NCBI RefSeq assembly: GCF_001612945.1 | Contig: NZ_BDBK01000018.1 | Coordinates: 62,001-126,000 of the forward strand | Origin: Nocardia inohanensis NBRC 100128 | Lineage (GTDB): Bacteria > Actinomycetota > Actinomycetes > Mycobacteriales > Mycobacteriaceae | Direction: 5' to 3' | DNA length: 64,000 bases | Shown here: positions 38,681 through 47,037 of the stretch, in pieces | Layout of the letters: every line of letters begins with the position of its first letter | Numbering within the stretch: the stretch's first letter is position 1 | Notes under the pieces: generated by a model | What the model saw: the letters and a program-made list of their open reading frames with translations, nothing else | What the model was told of the DNA's origin: nothing | Database searches by the model: none | Translations under genes and position numbers: made by a program

Positions 38681-41416
38681 GTGACCCCTGCCTCTACCGA
38701 TCAGCGTCCGAGTGCCGTGTCCGCGCCTACCGCCACCGAACAGCCGACGTTGCTGCTGCTGGATGGGCATTCGCTGGCTTATCGCGCGTTCTACGCGTTG
38801 CCGGCGGAGAACTTCAAGACGCACAGTGGGCAGACCACCAATGCGGTTTACGGGTTCACCGCGATGCTGATCAATTTGTTGCGGGACGAGAAGCCTACGC
38901 ATGTGGCGGCGGCGTTCGATGTGAGCCGGAAGACGTTCCGGACCGAGGCGTATCCGGAGTACAAGGCGAATCGGGCGACCACGCCGGACGAGTTCCGGGG
39001 GCAGGTGGAGGTCACCCAGGAGGTGCTGGGGGCGCTGGGGATTCCGGTGATGGCGATCGACGGGTACGAGGCGGATGACCTTATCGCCACGCTGACGACG
39101 CAGGCGGTGCCGCAGGGGTACAAGGTTTTGATCGTCACCGGCGACCGGGATTCGCTGCAATTGGTGAATGACGATGTGACGGTGCTGTATCCGAAGAAGG
39201 GGGTTTCGGAGCTCACCCGGTTCACGCCGGCCGCCGTCGAGGAGAAGTACGGGCTGACGCCCCAGCAGTACCCGGATTTCGCGGCTTTGCGCGGGGACCC
39301 GAGTGACAATCTGCCGGGCATTCCGGGGGTGGGGGAGAAGACCGCTACCAAGTGGATTCGCGAGTACGGGGATCTGGCGACGCTGGTGGACAAGGTGGAC
39401 ACCGTGAAGGGCAAGGTGGGGGATGCCTTGCGCGCCAACCTGTCCAGCGTGGTGCTGAACCGGCAGCTGACCGAGATGGTGAAGACGGTGCCGCTGCCGT
39501 ACACACCGGATCAACTGGCCATGCAGCCGTGGGATCGGGACAAGATCCACCGCCTCTTCGATGACCTGGAATTCCGGGTGCTGCGCGACCGGCTGTTCGA
39601 CACCCTCGCGCCGGTCGAGCCGGAAGCGGAGTCCGGGTTCGAGATCAGCGGTGCGGCGCTCACCCCGGGCGCGGTCGGCGACTGGTTGAGCGAACACGCC
39701 AAAACCGGTGAGCGGCACGGGCTTTCGGTGGTAGGCGCCGGTACGCCGATCCACGGTGATGTGAAGGCCATCGCGATCGCCGGCGCCGGCGGTGAGGGCG
39801 CGTACATCGATGTGATCGCCCTGACCTCCGAGGACGAGAAGGCGCTGGGCGCGTGGCTCGCCGACCCGGACACGCCGAAGGCCGTGCACGAGGCGAAGGC
39901 CGCCATGCACGCGCTCGCCGGCCGCGGCTGGAAACTGGGCGGTCTCACCAGTGATACGGCGCTGGCGGCCTACCTGGTCCGCCCCGGTCAGCGCACCTTC
40001 AACCTGGACGACCTGTCGCTGCGCTACCTGAGTCGCGAACTGCGCGTGGAGGATTCGGGCGAGGCCCAGCTGTCGCTGCTGGACGAGGAGGGGGCGGCCG
40101 ACGAGGAGATCGCCCAGGGCGAGATGCTGCGCGCTCGCGCCGTATCCGACCTCGCCGATGCTTTCGACGCCGAACTCGAGCGCATCGAATCCATGGCCCT
40201 GCTGCGCGATATGGAGCTCCCGCTGCTGAGCGTGCTCGCCGAACTGGAGCAGGCCGGCATCGAAGTCGACTCCGCGCACCTGGAAGAGCTTCAGCGCGAA
40301 TTCGCCGACCGGGTGGCCGAAGCCGCCGAGGCCGCCTATGGCGTCATCGGCAAGCAGATCAACCTCGGCTCGCCCAAACAGCTCCAGGTCGTGCTCTTCG
40401 ACGAACTCGACATGCCCAAGACCAAGCGCACCAAGACCGGCTACACCACCGATGCCGATGCGCTGGAAAGCCTTTACGAGAAGACTCAGCACCCCTTCCT
40501 CCAACACCTGCTCGAGCACCGCGACGCCACCCGCCTGAAGGTGACCGTGGACGGCCTGCTCAAGTCGGTCGCCGACGACGGGCGCATCCACACCACCTTC
40601 AATCAGACCGTCGCCGCGACCGGACGCCTCTCCTCCACCGAGCCGAACCTCCAGAACATTCCGATCCGCACCGACACCGGCCGCCGCATCCGCGACACCT
40701 TCGTGGTCGGACCCGGCTACGAATCGCTGATGACCGCCGACTACAGCCAGATCGAAATGCGGATCATGGCGCACCTGTCCAAGGACGAGGGTCTGATCGA
40801 GGCGTTCAACTCCGGTGAGGACCTGCACACCTTCGTGGCATCCAAGGCCTTCGACATCCCGATCTCCGATGTCGATCCGGAGCTGCGCCGCCGCATCAAG
40901 GCCATGTCCTACGGTCTGGCCTACGGCCTGTCGGCGTACGGCCTGTCGCAGCAGTTGAAGATCAGCGCCGAAGAGGCCAAGGTCCAGATGGACATCTACT
41001 TCAACCGCTTCGGCGCGATCCGCGATTACCTCCAGGACGCGGTGGAGCAGGCCCGCAAGGTCGGCTACACCTCAACCCTCTTCGGCCGCCGCCGCTACCT
41101 GCCGGATCTGGACTCCAGCAACCGGCAGCGCCGCGAGGCCGCTGAGCGCATGGCCCTCAACGCGCCCATCCAGGGCACCGCGGCCGACATCATCAAGGTC
41201 GCCATGATCGACACGCAGCAGGCCATTCGCGCCGCGGGACTGAAATCCCGCATGCTGCTCCAGATCCACGACGAACTCGTCTTCGAGGTGGTGCCGGGCG
41301 AACGCGAGCAGCTGGAAGCGCTTGCCCGCGAACACATGTCGAACGCCATCGAACTCTCGGTGCCGCTCGAGGTGTCGGTCGGTGTCGGCCGCAGCTGGGA
41401 TGCCGCCGCGCACTGA
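38681..41416 (+). CDS. polA: DNA polymerase I
   Basis: A 911-residue enzyme for Okazaki fragment processing and repair. The N-terminal 5'-nuclease domain (about residues 20-310) shows LLLLDGHSLAYRAFYALP, GYEADDLIATL and LRGDPSDNLPGIPGVGEKTA. The middle 3'-5' exonuclease-like domain lacks the usual catalytic Asp/Glu set, as in other actinomycete Pol I enzymes. The polymerase domain holds motif A in DYSQIEMRIMAHLSKDEG, motif B around RRRIKAMSYGLAYGLSAYG and motif C in LQIHDELVFEV. I choose the GTG at 38681 (MTPASTDQRP), which matches mycobacterial starts; an ATG at 38651 would add ten residues. Confidence 0.96.
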   Translation: MTPASTDQRPSAVSAPTATEQPTLLLLDGHSLAYRAFYALPAENFKTHSGQTTNAVYGFTAMLINLLRDEKPTHVAAAFDVSRKTFRTEAYPEYKANRATTPDEFRGQVEVTQEVLGALGIPVMAIDGYEADDLIATLTTQAVPQGYKVLIVTGDRDSLQLVNDDVTVLYPKKGVSELTRFTPAAVEEKYGLTPQQYPDFAALRGDPSDNLPGIPGVGEKTATKWIREYGDLATLVDKVDTVKGKVGDALRANLSSVVLNRQLTEMVKTVPLPYTPDQLAMQPWDRDKIHRLFDDLEFRVLRDRLFDTLAPVEPEAESGFEISGAALTPGAVGDWLSEHAKTGERHGLSVVGAGTPIHGDVKAIAIAGAGGEGAYIDVIALTSEDEKALGAWLADPDTPKAVHEAKAAMHALAGRGWKLGGLTSDTALAAYLVRPGQRTFNLDDLSLRYLSRELRVEDSGEAQLSLLDEEGAADEEIAQGEMLRARAVSDLADAFDAELERIESMALLRDMELPLLSVLAELEQAGIEVDSAHLEELQREFADRVAEAAEAAYGVIGKQINLGSPKQLQVVLFDELDMPKTKRTKTGYTTDADALESLYEKTQHPFLQHLLEHRDATRLKVTVDGLLKSVADDGRIHTTFNQTVAATGRLSSTEPNLQNIPIRTDTGRRIRDTFVVGPGYESLMTADYSQIEMRIMAHLSKDEGLIEAFNSGEDLHTFVASKAFDIPISDVDPELRRRIKAMSYGLAYGLSAYGLSQQLKISAEEAKVQMDIYFNRFGAIRDYLQDAVEQARKVGYTSTLFGRRRYLPDLDSSNRQRREAAERMALNAPIQGTAADIIKVAMIDTQQAIRAAGLKSRMLLQIHDELVFEVVPGEREQLEALAREHMSNAIELSVPLEVSVGVGRSWDAAAH

Positions 41417-41893
41417 GACCAACCGAACGGTCGGAATCGCCCGCCTCCCACTCCGGGGGCGGGCGTTTTCGTATTGTCCGAAGAGTCGGAAAACCGCTGT
41501 GAGCGGCGGGTGTTCACGAGACGTTCGATCCGGCGCCCGGCGGGGTTTGCCGACTGTGACCCCCGGCACTCCTAATCTGGCACTGACATACCGGGTGACC
41601 TGCGACAAGTTACTCGTGGGTCGATTGCGAATATGGTTGCTATCGACGAGGAGTGCCCCTATGCTCGGTGCCGTGCCGAATCCCGTCTACAGTCGCAAGC
41701 TTGCGCGAGGTGTCGCCGACCGCGACCGTGCAACGCTTCTTCCGCTCACCGCGATGGTGACTGTGGCGCGCGTACTCGTAGTTCTCCGCCGTAGCGGGGT
41801 CTGATTCGGACCGGCCCCTCGCTGCGGCCGCTTGAACACTTCTGCTGGTCCCCTCTGCCATTTCTTCGGAAGAAGTCGGGAAGACCTAGTTCA
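41417..41893. other. 477-base intergenic region after polA
   Basis: No gene of ordinary size is present. It holds a possible hairpin-rich polA end (CCGCCTCCCACTCCGGGGGCGGGCG, given as stem CCGCC...GGCGG near 41441-41465), a possible short ORF at 41661-41804 with its own GAGGAG site, and potential competing pairings between that ORF and the next gene (GGTC/GACC around 41798-41812, GGACC/GGTCC at 41808-41812 and 41847-41851). Confidence 0.5.
41661..41804 (+). CDS. Possible branched-chain-rich leader peptide
   Basis: A 47-codon ORF beginning at an ATG with GAGGAG eight bases upstream (41647-41652). The peptide ends in a run rich in Leu and Val (LLPLTAMVTVARVLVVL, then RRSGV). It lies 89 bases before a gene that encodes a LeuA-type leucine-sensing domain. 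Leader peptides with runs of the regulated amino acid control leu and ilv genes by ribosome-mediated attenuation in several actinomycetes, and that is the suggested role. The evidence is position, ribosome site and composition only; it may also be a chance ORF. Confidence 0.4.
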   Translation: MLGAVPNPVYSRKLARGVADRDRATLLPLTAMVTVARVLVVLRRSGV

Positions 41894-42316
41894 ATGACCA
41901 TCACACTTGATGCCCACATGTTCATCGCCGCTGCCCCCGCGAGCCTGAAGGCCGAGGCCAGCAGCCTGACCCCCGCCGAGTTCCACGATCGGTACTGCGA
42001 GCACAGCGGTCCGATCAAGCTCAGCGAATGGACCTCCATCGGACATACGGCGACCCTCGAAATCGCCGACCGCCTGCGCACTTTCGTCGCGATGGGCAGC
42101 CCGGTGGCGGCGCTCACCTCCGCGCTCTACGACGAGGGCTACCCCGTCGAGATCCTGCAATTCCATCAGCGGCGTACCGAATGCGGCTTCGCGACCTTCG
42201 TGCAGTGCGAATTCAACGGCCGTCGCGGCTGGGGTGCGGCGCTCGCCGACGACTCCGCCGAGTCGTCGATCCGGGCGATGATCGCCGGGATCAACCACCT
42301 CGGTACTCGATTCTGA
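41894..42316 (+). CDS. Free-standing LeuA-type allosteric (regulatory) domain protein
   Basis: A 140-residue protein resembling only the C-terminal leucine-binding dimer domain of 2-isopropylmalate synthase. Matching blocks are LTPAEFHDRYCEHSGPIKL, GSPVAALTSALYDEGYPVEI with the GxGPxAA-like turn, FATFVQCEFNGRRGWGAALA and SSIRAMIAGINHL, which parallel WGVGIxxxxxxASLRAVVSAVNR in the full enzyme. The TIM-barrel catalytic domain is entirely missing, so it cannot make isopropylmalate. It may bind leucine or a related ligand and regulate another protein. The first ATG is used although the ribosome site is weak. A terminator follows. Confidence 0.8.
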   Translation: MTITLDAHMFIAAAPASLKAEASSLTPAEFHDRYCEHSGPIKLSEWTSIGHTATLEIADRLRTFVAMGSPVAALTSALYDEGYPVEILQFHQRRTECGFATFVQCEFNGRRGWGAALADDSAESSIRAMIAGINHLGTRF

Positions 42317-42326
42317 GAAACGAAAA

Positions 42327-42356
42327 CCGCCCCCGCTGCCGATGCAGCGGGGGCGG
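42327..42356 (+). terminator. Terminator after the LeuA-domain gene
   Basis: A 13-pair perfect stem CCGCCCCCGCTGC/GCAGCGGGGGCGG with loop CGAT, ten bases after the stop. Confidence 0.8.
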
Positions 42357-42415
42357 GATCGTGTAGGTGAGGTGGCTCCCACCTCGGTCGCGGTCGTGCG
42401 CGCCCTGAAACCGCA

Positions 42416-42446
42416 AGCGCCGCAGCTCCTTCGGGGCTGCGGCGCT
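42416..42446 (-). terminator. Terminator of the thioredoxin gene
   Basis: A 14-pair stem AGCGCCGCAGCTCC/GGGGCTGCGGCGCT (one G-T pair) with loop TTC, 14 bases downstream of the trxA stop on the minus strand. Confidence 0.8.
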
Positions 42447-42460
42447 AGATCGGTTGCCGG

Positions 42461-42826
42461 TTACTGCGCCTGCTGCTCGGCGAGCTGCTTGCGCACCTCT
42501 TCCATGTCCAGCGCCTGAACCTGACCGATCAGGTCCTCGAGGGCGTCGGCGGGGAGGGCGCCGGGCTGCGCGAAAACGAGCACGCCTTCACGGAACGCCA
42601 TGATGGTCGGAATCGAGCGGATGTTCGCCGCCGCGGCCAGCCCCTGCTCGGCCTCGGTATCGACCTTGCCGAACACCACGTCGGGGTGCTTCTCGGAGGA
42701 GGCCTCGAAGGTCGGGGCGAAGGCGCGGCACGGCCCGCACCAGGAAGCCCAGAAATCGACGAGCACGACGTCGCTCCCGGTGACGGTCTCGTCGAAGTTC
42801 TGCTCGGTCAGGGTCTTGGTGGCCAT
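42461..42826 (-). CDS. trxA: Thioredoxin
   Basis: A 121-residue disulphide reductase with the classical active site W-C30-G-P-C33 in VDFWASWCGPCRAFAP, and the cis-proline in IRSIPTIMAF. It lacks a signal peptide and so acts in the cytoplasm. A charged C-terminal extension of ~15 residues (MEEVRKQLAEQQAQ) follows the fold. The start is the ATG of MATKTLTEQN, with GAGAGGA upstream; a further in-frame ATG upstream is unlikely. It may be one of several thioredoxins, since trxA/trxB loci of actinomycetes usually lie near the origin. Confidence 0.93.
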   Translation of the reverse strand: MATKTLTEQNFDETVTGSDVVLVDFWASWCGPCRAFAPTFEASSEKHPDVVFGKVDTEAEQGLAAAANIRSIPTIMAFREGVLVFAQPGALPADALEDLIGQVQALDMEEVRKQLAEQQAQ

Positions 42827-43087
42827 GGTGTCCTCTCGTGGTCGGTTTACCCGGTCCAACACCGGGCCCCGCGGCTATGTTCCTGGCGTGACCGGCCGCT
42901 CCCTACGCCGGTCACCGTCCCACCGCCGGTTACCCACAACCGTAGACCGGAAATCTTTTCGGCCCGCTATCGCGCATCACCCGGCCGATTCCGTGCCGGT
43001 CGGTCCCGTTCGCGCGCACAGGTTGCGATATGTGCGCGGGCGTGTGCCGAGGCGGCGGGGCCGGAGCAATTGCGCGAGGATAGCGGG

Positions 43088-44170
43088 ATGAACGACAGCG
43101 AGACCTTACGGCTGGGATTGATCGAGGGCGACGGGATCGGCCCGGAGGTCGTGGCCGCGACCCGCGCGGTGGTCGATGACGCCGTGGAGATCGTGGGCCT
43201 GCCGCCGATCGAATGGGTGCCGCTGCTCATCGGCCACGCCGCCATCGCCGAATACGGCACGCCCGTACCGGAACAGACGTTGAAGGCGCTCGAGGAGTTC
43301 GACGCCTGGATCATGGGTCCGCACGACAGCGCCTCCTACGCGCCCGAGCACCGGGCCGGCCTGCCGCCGGCGGGCGCGGTGCGCAAACGCTTCGGGCTGT
43401 ACGCGAACATCCGCTGGGCCCGTACCCACGAAGGCGTGCGCGCGGTCGCCGAGGACATGGATCTGATCATCGTGCGGGAGAACAGCGAAGGGCTCTACGC
43501 CGACCGCAATATGTTCGCCGGTTCCGGTGAGTTCCGGCCCAGCCAGGACATGGCCCTCGCCGTCGGCGTCTTCACCCGCCCGGCCATCGAGAAGATCGCG
43601 CATCAGGCGTTCAAGATCGCGAGCCGGCGCCGCAAGAAGGTCACGGTCGTGCACAAGGCGAACGTGCTGCCGATGACCATGGGCCTGTTCCGGGACGTAT
43701 GTTACGAAGTGGCGCTGGAGTATCCGGATGTCGAGGTGACCGACGAGCATGTCGACGCCATGGCCGCCCTGCTGGTCCGCACGCCCGCCGATTTCGACGT
43801 CATCGTGACCGAGAACCTCTTCGGCGACATCCTCTCCGATCTGGCCGGCGAACTGAGCGGTTCGCTCGGCATGGCGGCCTCGCTCAACAGCTCCGACACC
43901 CAGGCCATGGCCCAGGCCGTGCACGGCGCGGCGCCCACGCTGGCCGGGCACAATCGCGCCAACCCGATCGCCCTGATCCTCTCCGCGGTCGGCATGCTGC
44001 GCTGGCTGGGAACCCGGGATTCGCACAGCGCGCTCTACCGTGCCGCGGAGCGAATTGAACATGCGGTAGCGGAGACGTTGCGGGCCGGTGTCGCCACATC
44101 CGATTTGGGTGGGTTAGCATCTACGACCGAATTCACCGAGCAGGTGCGCGCCAGGCTGCACCGCTGGTGA
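43088..44170 (+). CDS. Isocitrate/isopropylmalate dehydrogenase family protein
   Basis: A 360-residue beta-decarboxylating dehydrogenase. GLIEGDGIGPEVV is the family start, IIVRENSEGLYADRNMF the substrate-specificity helix, KKVTVVHKANVLPMTMGLF the catalytic Lys segment, and VIVTENLFGDILSDLAGELS the metal-binding Asp segment. The NSEG pattern differs from LeuB and is closer to homoisocitrate, isocitrate or tartrate dehydrogenases, so it is probably not the leucine enzyme. The ATG at 43088 has GAGGAT upstream. The LeuA-type domain gene lies within 1 kb, but trxA on the other strand separates them. The substrate is unknown. Confidence 0.85.
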   Translation: MNDSETLRLGLIEGDGIGPEVVAATRAVVDDAVEIVGLPPIEWVPLLIGHAAIAEYGTPVPEQTLKALEEFDAWIMGPHDSASYAPEHRAGLPPAGAVRKRFGLYANIRWARTHEGVRAVAEDMDLIIVRENSEGLYADRNMFAGSGEFRPSQDMALAVGVFTRPAIEKIAHQAFKIASRRRKKVTVVHKANVLPMTMGLFRDVCYEVALEYPDVEVTDEHVDAMAALLVRTPADFDVIVTENLFGDILSDLAGELSGSLGMAASLNSSDTQAMAQAVHGAAPTLAGHNRANPIALILSAVGMLRWLGTRDSHSALYRAAERIEHAVAETLRAGVATSDLGGLASTTEFTEQVRARLHRW

Positions 44171-44323
44171 GCGCGCACTTCCGGGACCGGGCGTGTTCGG
44201 CCACGCGACAGCGTGTCGCCGATTAATGTTCGGTTACCGACCCACACGGACGGTCCGACCCGCCTAAGTTTCAAATGGCGGGCGACGCCCGGATGTCGCG
44301 CAACCGAACTGTGGAGGACTGCT

Positions 44324-45229
44324 GTGTCTGTTCGTAACTCACTCCGCGGGCGTGCCCTGCGGGCCGCCTGTGTACTCGCCGGCGGCGCCCTCGCGCTCAC
44401 CGCGTGTACCAGCAACTCCGAGACCACTCAGCCCGAGGCCGGCAAGGTCGATGTGGCCAAGGTGGACACCATCGCCGCCAAGGTGCCCGACAACGTCAAG
44501 TCGACCGGCAAGCTGACCGTCGGCGTGAACGTGCCCTACCAGCCGAACGAGTACCGGGACCCGAGCTCGGGCAAGATCGTCGGCTTCGACGTCGATCTGA
44601 TGGACGCGGTCGCCAAGGTGCTCGGCCTATCCGCCGATTACAAGGAAGCCGACTTCGAGAAGATCATCCCGGCCATCGAGGCGGGCACCTACAACCTCGG
44701 CATGTCCTCCTTCACCGACAACAAGGACCGCGAGCAGACCGCCGACTTCGTCACCTACTTCAACGCCGGCTCGCAGTGGGCCCAGCAGAAGGGCAAGACG
44801 GTCGACCCGGACAACGCCTGCGGTAAGCGAGTCGCGGTGCAGCGCACCACCGTTCAGGACACCGACGAGATCCCGGCCAAGTCCGCCAAGTGCGTGGCCG
44901 CCGGTAAGCCCGAGATCACCAAGGTCGCCTACGACGAGCAGGCCCAGGCCGCGCGCGCCCTGGTCGACGGCCAGGTGGACGCCTTCTCCGCCGACTCCCC
45001 GGTGACCGCCTACGCGGTCAAGCAGGCCGGCGACAAGATCGAGCTGTCCGGCAAGATCTTCGACTCGGCCCCCTACGGCTGGCCGGTCAAGAAGGGCTCC
45101 GCGCTGGCCCCGGTCCTCCAGGAGGCCGTGCAGTACCTGATGGACAACGGCCAGTACAAGAAGATCGCCGAAGCCTGGGGTGTCCAGGAGGGCGCGATCT
45201 CCAAGTCGGTCATCAACGGCGCCTCGTAA
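44324..45229 (+). CDS. Amino-acid ABC transporter substrate-binding lipoprotein
   Basis: A family 3 binding protein of 301 residues. The signal peptide (RGRALRAACVLAGGALALTA) ends in lipobox LTAC. A ~45-residue linker leads to the fold beginning KLTVGVNVPYQPNEYRDPSS, with IVGFDVDLMDAVAKVLGLSA, YNLGMSSFTDNKDREQTADF and VDAFSADSPVTAYAVKQAGD. Cys near residues 167 and 187 may pair. The ligand is probably glutamate, glutamine or a similar polar amino acid. It starts at a GTG with GGAGGA upstream and heads a complete three-gene operon. Confidence 0.93.
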   Translation: MSVRNSLRGRALRAACVLAGGALALTACTSNSETTQPEAGKVDVAKVDTIAAKVPDNVKSTGKLTVGVNVPYQPNEYRDPSSGKIVGFDVDLMDAVAKVLGLSADYKEADFEKIIPAIEAGTYNLGMSSFTDNKDREQTADFVTYFNAGSQWAQQKGKTVDPDNACGKRVAVQRTTVQDTDEIPAKSAKCVAAGKPEITKVAYDEQAQAARALVDGQVDAFSADSPVTAYAVKQAGDKIELSGKIFDSAPYGWPVKKGSALAPVLQEAVQYLMDNGQYKKIAEAWGVQEGAISKSVINGAS

Positions 45230-45235
45230 TCGGCC

Positions 45236-46189
45236 ATGTCGCAGGACGAGAGTAAAACCGCAGCCTCGGCTGCGACGGTCGCGAGCAGCACCGAGCCCGA
45301 GCCGATCAAAGCGATTCCGCTGCGACGGCCGGGCCGGTGGATCGCGGCCGCGGTAATCCTGGTGGCCCTGGCGCTGTTCGTCTACGGCGCGGCCACCAAC
45401 GAGGCCTATCACTGGAACACCTACTTCAAGTACCTCGGCGATGTGCGAATCGCCAAGGGCGCGTTGGTGACCCTGGAACTGACCGTGCTCGCCATGGCCA
45501 TCGGCGTGGTACTGGGCGTGGTGCTGGCCGTCATGCGGCTCTCGCCGAACCCGGTGCTGCGCTCGGTCGCCTGGGCGTACCTGTGGATCTTCCGCGGTAC
45601 CCCGGTCTACGTGCAGCTGGTGTTCTGGGGCCTGTTCCCCTCGCTCTACAAGACCATCACCGTCGGGGTGCCGTTCGGCCCGTCGCTGGCGCACTTCGAT
45701 GTGCAGCACTGGTCGGCGCCGTTCTTCTTCGCCATGATCGGCCTGGGCCTCAACGAGGCCGCCTATATGGCCGAGATCGTGCGCGCCGGAATCAATTCCG
45801 TCGGTGAGGGCCAGCGCGAGGCGTCGGTGGCGCTGGGCATGTCGTGGACGCAGACCATGCGCCGCACCGTGCTGCCCCAGGCCATGCGGGTGATCATTCC
45901 GCCCACCGGCAACGAGCTGATCTCCATGCTCAAGACCACCACCCTGGTCACCGCCATCCCGCTCACCACCGACCTGTACGGCCGGGCGCGCGATATCTAC
46001 AGCGTGAACTTCCAGCCGATTCCGCTGCTGCTGGTCGCGGCCACCTGGTACCTCGCGGTCACCAGCGTGCTCATGGTCGGCCAGTTCTACCTGGAGCGGT
46101 ACTACTCGCGGGGGCTGTCGCGGCAGCTGACCGACAAGCAGCTGCGGGCGCTGGCCAATATGCAGCGATCGGCGGTGGAGGGCCAGTGA
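45236..46189 (+). CDS. Amino-acid ABC transporter permease
   Basis: A 317-residue permease of the polar amino-acid family. A ~30-residue Ser/Ala-rich cytoplasmic lead and an extra N-terminal helix precede the standard five-helix domain. LKGALVTLELTVLAM-like sequence (IAKGALVTLELTVLAMAIGV), WIFRGTPVYVQLVFWG and the EAA loop EASVALGMSWTQTMRRTVLP are diagnostic. It follows the binding protein after six bases and overlaps the ATPase gene (GTGA). The C-terminal ~40 residues are charged and cytoplasmic. Confidence 0.93.
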   Translation: MSQDESKTAASAATVASSTEPEPIKAIPLRRPGRWIAAAVILVALALFVYGAATNEAYHWNTYFKYLGDVRIAKGALVTLELTVLAMAIGVVLGVVLAVMRLSPNPVLRSVAWAYLWIFRGTPVYVQLVFWGLFPSLYKTITVGVPFGPSLAHFDVQHWSAPFFFAMIGLGLNEAAYMAEIVRAGINSVGEGQREASVALGMSWTQTMRRTVLPQAMRVIIPPTGNELISMLKTTTLVTAIPLTTDLYGRARDIYSVNFQPIPLLLVAATWYLAVTSVLMVGQFYLERYYSRGLSRQLTDKQLRALANMQRSAVEGQ

Positions 46190-46983
46190 GTCTCGACATG
46201 TCCAAGGCCGCAACGGGTTCCGGTGAGCTGATGGTCGCCGCCGACCGGGTGTGCAAGAACTTCGGCGCCTTGCAGGTGCTCAAGGGCATCTCGCTGGAGG
46301 TGAAGCGCGGCGAGGTGATGTGCCTGATCGGGCCCTCGGGTTCGGGCAAATCCACCTTCCTGCGCTGCATCAACCATCTCGAGCAGGTGAATGCCGGCCG
46401 GCTCTACGTGGACGGCGAACTCGTCGGCTACCAGGAGAAGAACGGCAAGCTCTACGAGCTGCATCCGCGCGAGGCGGCCCGGCAGCGCCGCGATATCGGC
46501 ATGGTGTTCCAGCACTTCAACCTGTTCCCGCACCGCACGGCGCTGGAGAACGTCATCGAAGCGCCGACCCAGGTCAAGAAGCTCAAGAAGGCCGATGCCG
46601 TCAAACGCGCCAAGGACCTGCTGGCGCGAGTCGGCTTGGCGGACAAGGCCGATGCCTATCCGGCGCAGTTGTCCGGCGGACAGCAGCAGCGGGTGGCGAT
46701 CGCGCGGGCGCTGGCGATGGATCCCAAGCTGATGCTGTTCGACGAACCGACCTCGGCGCTGGATCCGGAGCTGGTCGGCGAGGTCCTGGGCGTCATGCGG
46801 GAACTCGCCGCCGACGGCATGACCATGGTGGTGGTGACGCACGAAATGGGCTTCGCCCGTGAGGTCGCCGATCAGCTGGTGTTCATGGACGGCGGCGTGG
46901 TGGTGGAGGCGGGGGACCCGCGCGAGGTGCTGGCCAACCCGCAGCACGATCGCACCAAGGCGTTCCTGTCGCGAATCCTCTGA
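46186..46983 (+). CDS. Amino-acid ABC transporter ATP-binding protein
   Basis: A 265-residue ATPase of the GlnQ type. Walker A is GPSGSGKST, the Q-loop VFQHFNLFPH, the signature LSGGQQQRVAIARALAM, Walker B LMLFDEPTSALDPE, and the switch histidine VVVTHEMGFARE. The start is the GTG overlapping the permease stop; an ATG four codons later is an alternative. It energises the transporter encoded by the two genes before it and could also serve the ATPase-less pair at 23185-24645. Confidence 0.95.
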   Translation: MSLDMSKAATGSGELMVAADRVCKNFGALQVLKGISLEVKRGEVMCLIGPSGSGKSTFLRCINHLEQVNAGRLYVDGELVGYQEKNGKLYELHPREAARQRRDIGMVFQHFNLFPHRTALENVIEAPTQVKKLKKADAVKRAKDLLARVGLADKADAYPAQLSGGQQQRVAIARALAMDPKLMLFDEPTSALDPELVGEVLGVMRELAADGMTMVVVTHEMGFAREVADQLVFMDGGVVVEAGDPREVLANPQHDRTKAFLSRIL

Positions 46984-46998
46984 CCGGACAGGTGAATT

Positions 46999-47030
46999 CC
47001 GCCCCGCTCCGATCGTTCGGGGCGGGGCGG
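46999..47030. terminator. Terminator between converging genes
   Basis: A 14-pair stem CCGCCCCGCTCCGA/TCGGGGCGGGGCGG (one wobble) with loop TCGT, followed on the plus strand by TTCTCGTT. It ends the ABC operon and may also serve the facing hydrolase gene. Confidence 0.8.
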
Positions 47031-47037
47031 TTCTCGT

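Noticed and set aside
41417..41660. Second small gene after polA
   Set aside because: The open frames here lack a ribosome site and coding character; the region looks like terminator and leader DNA.
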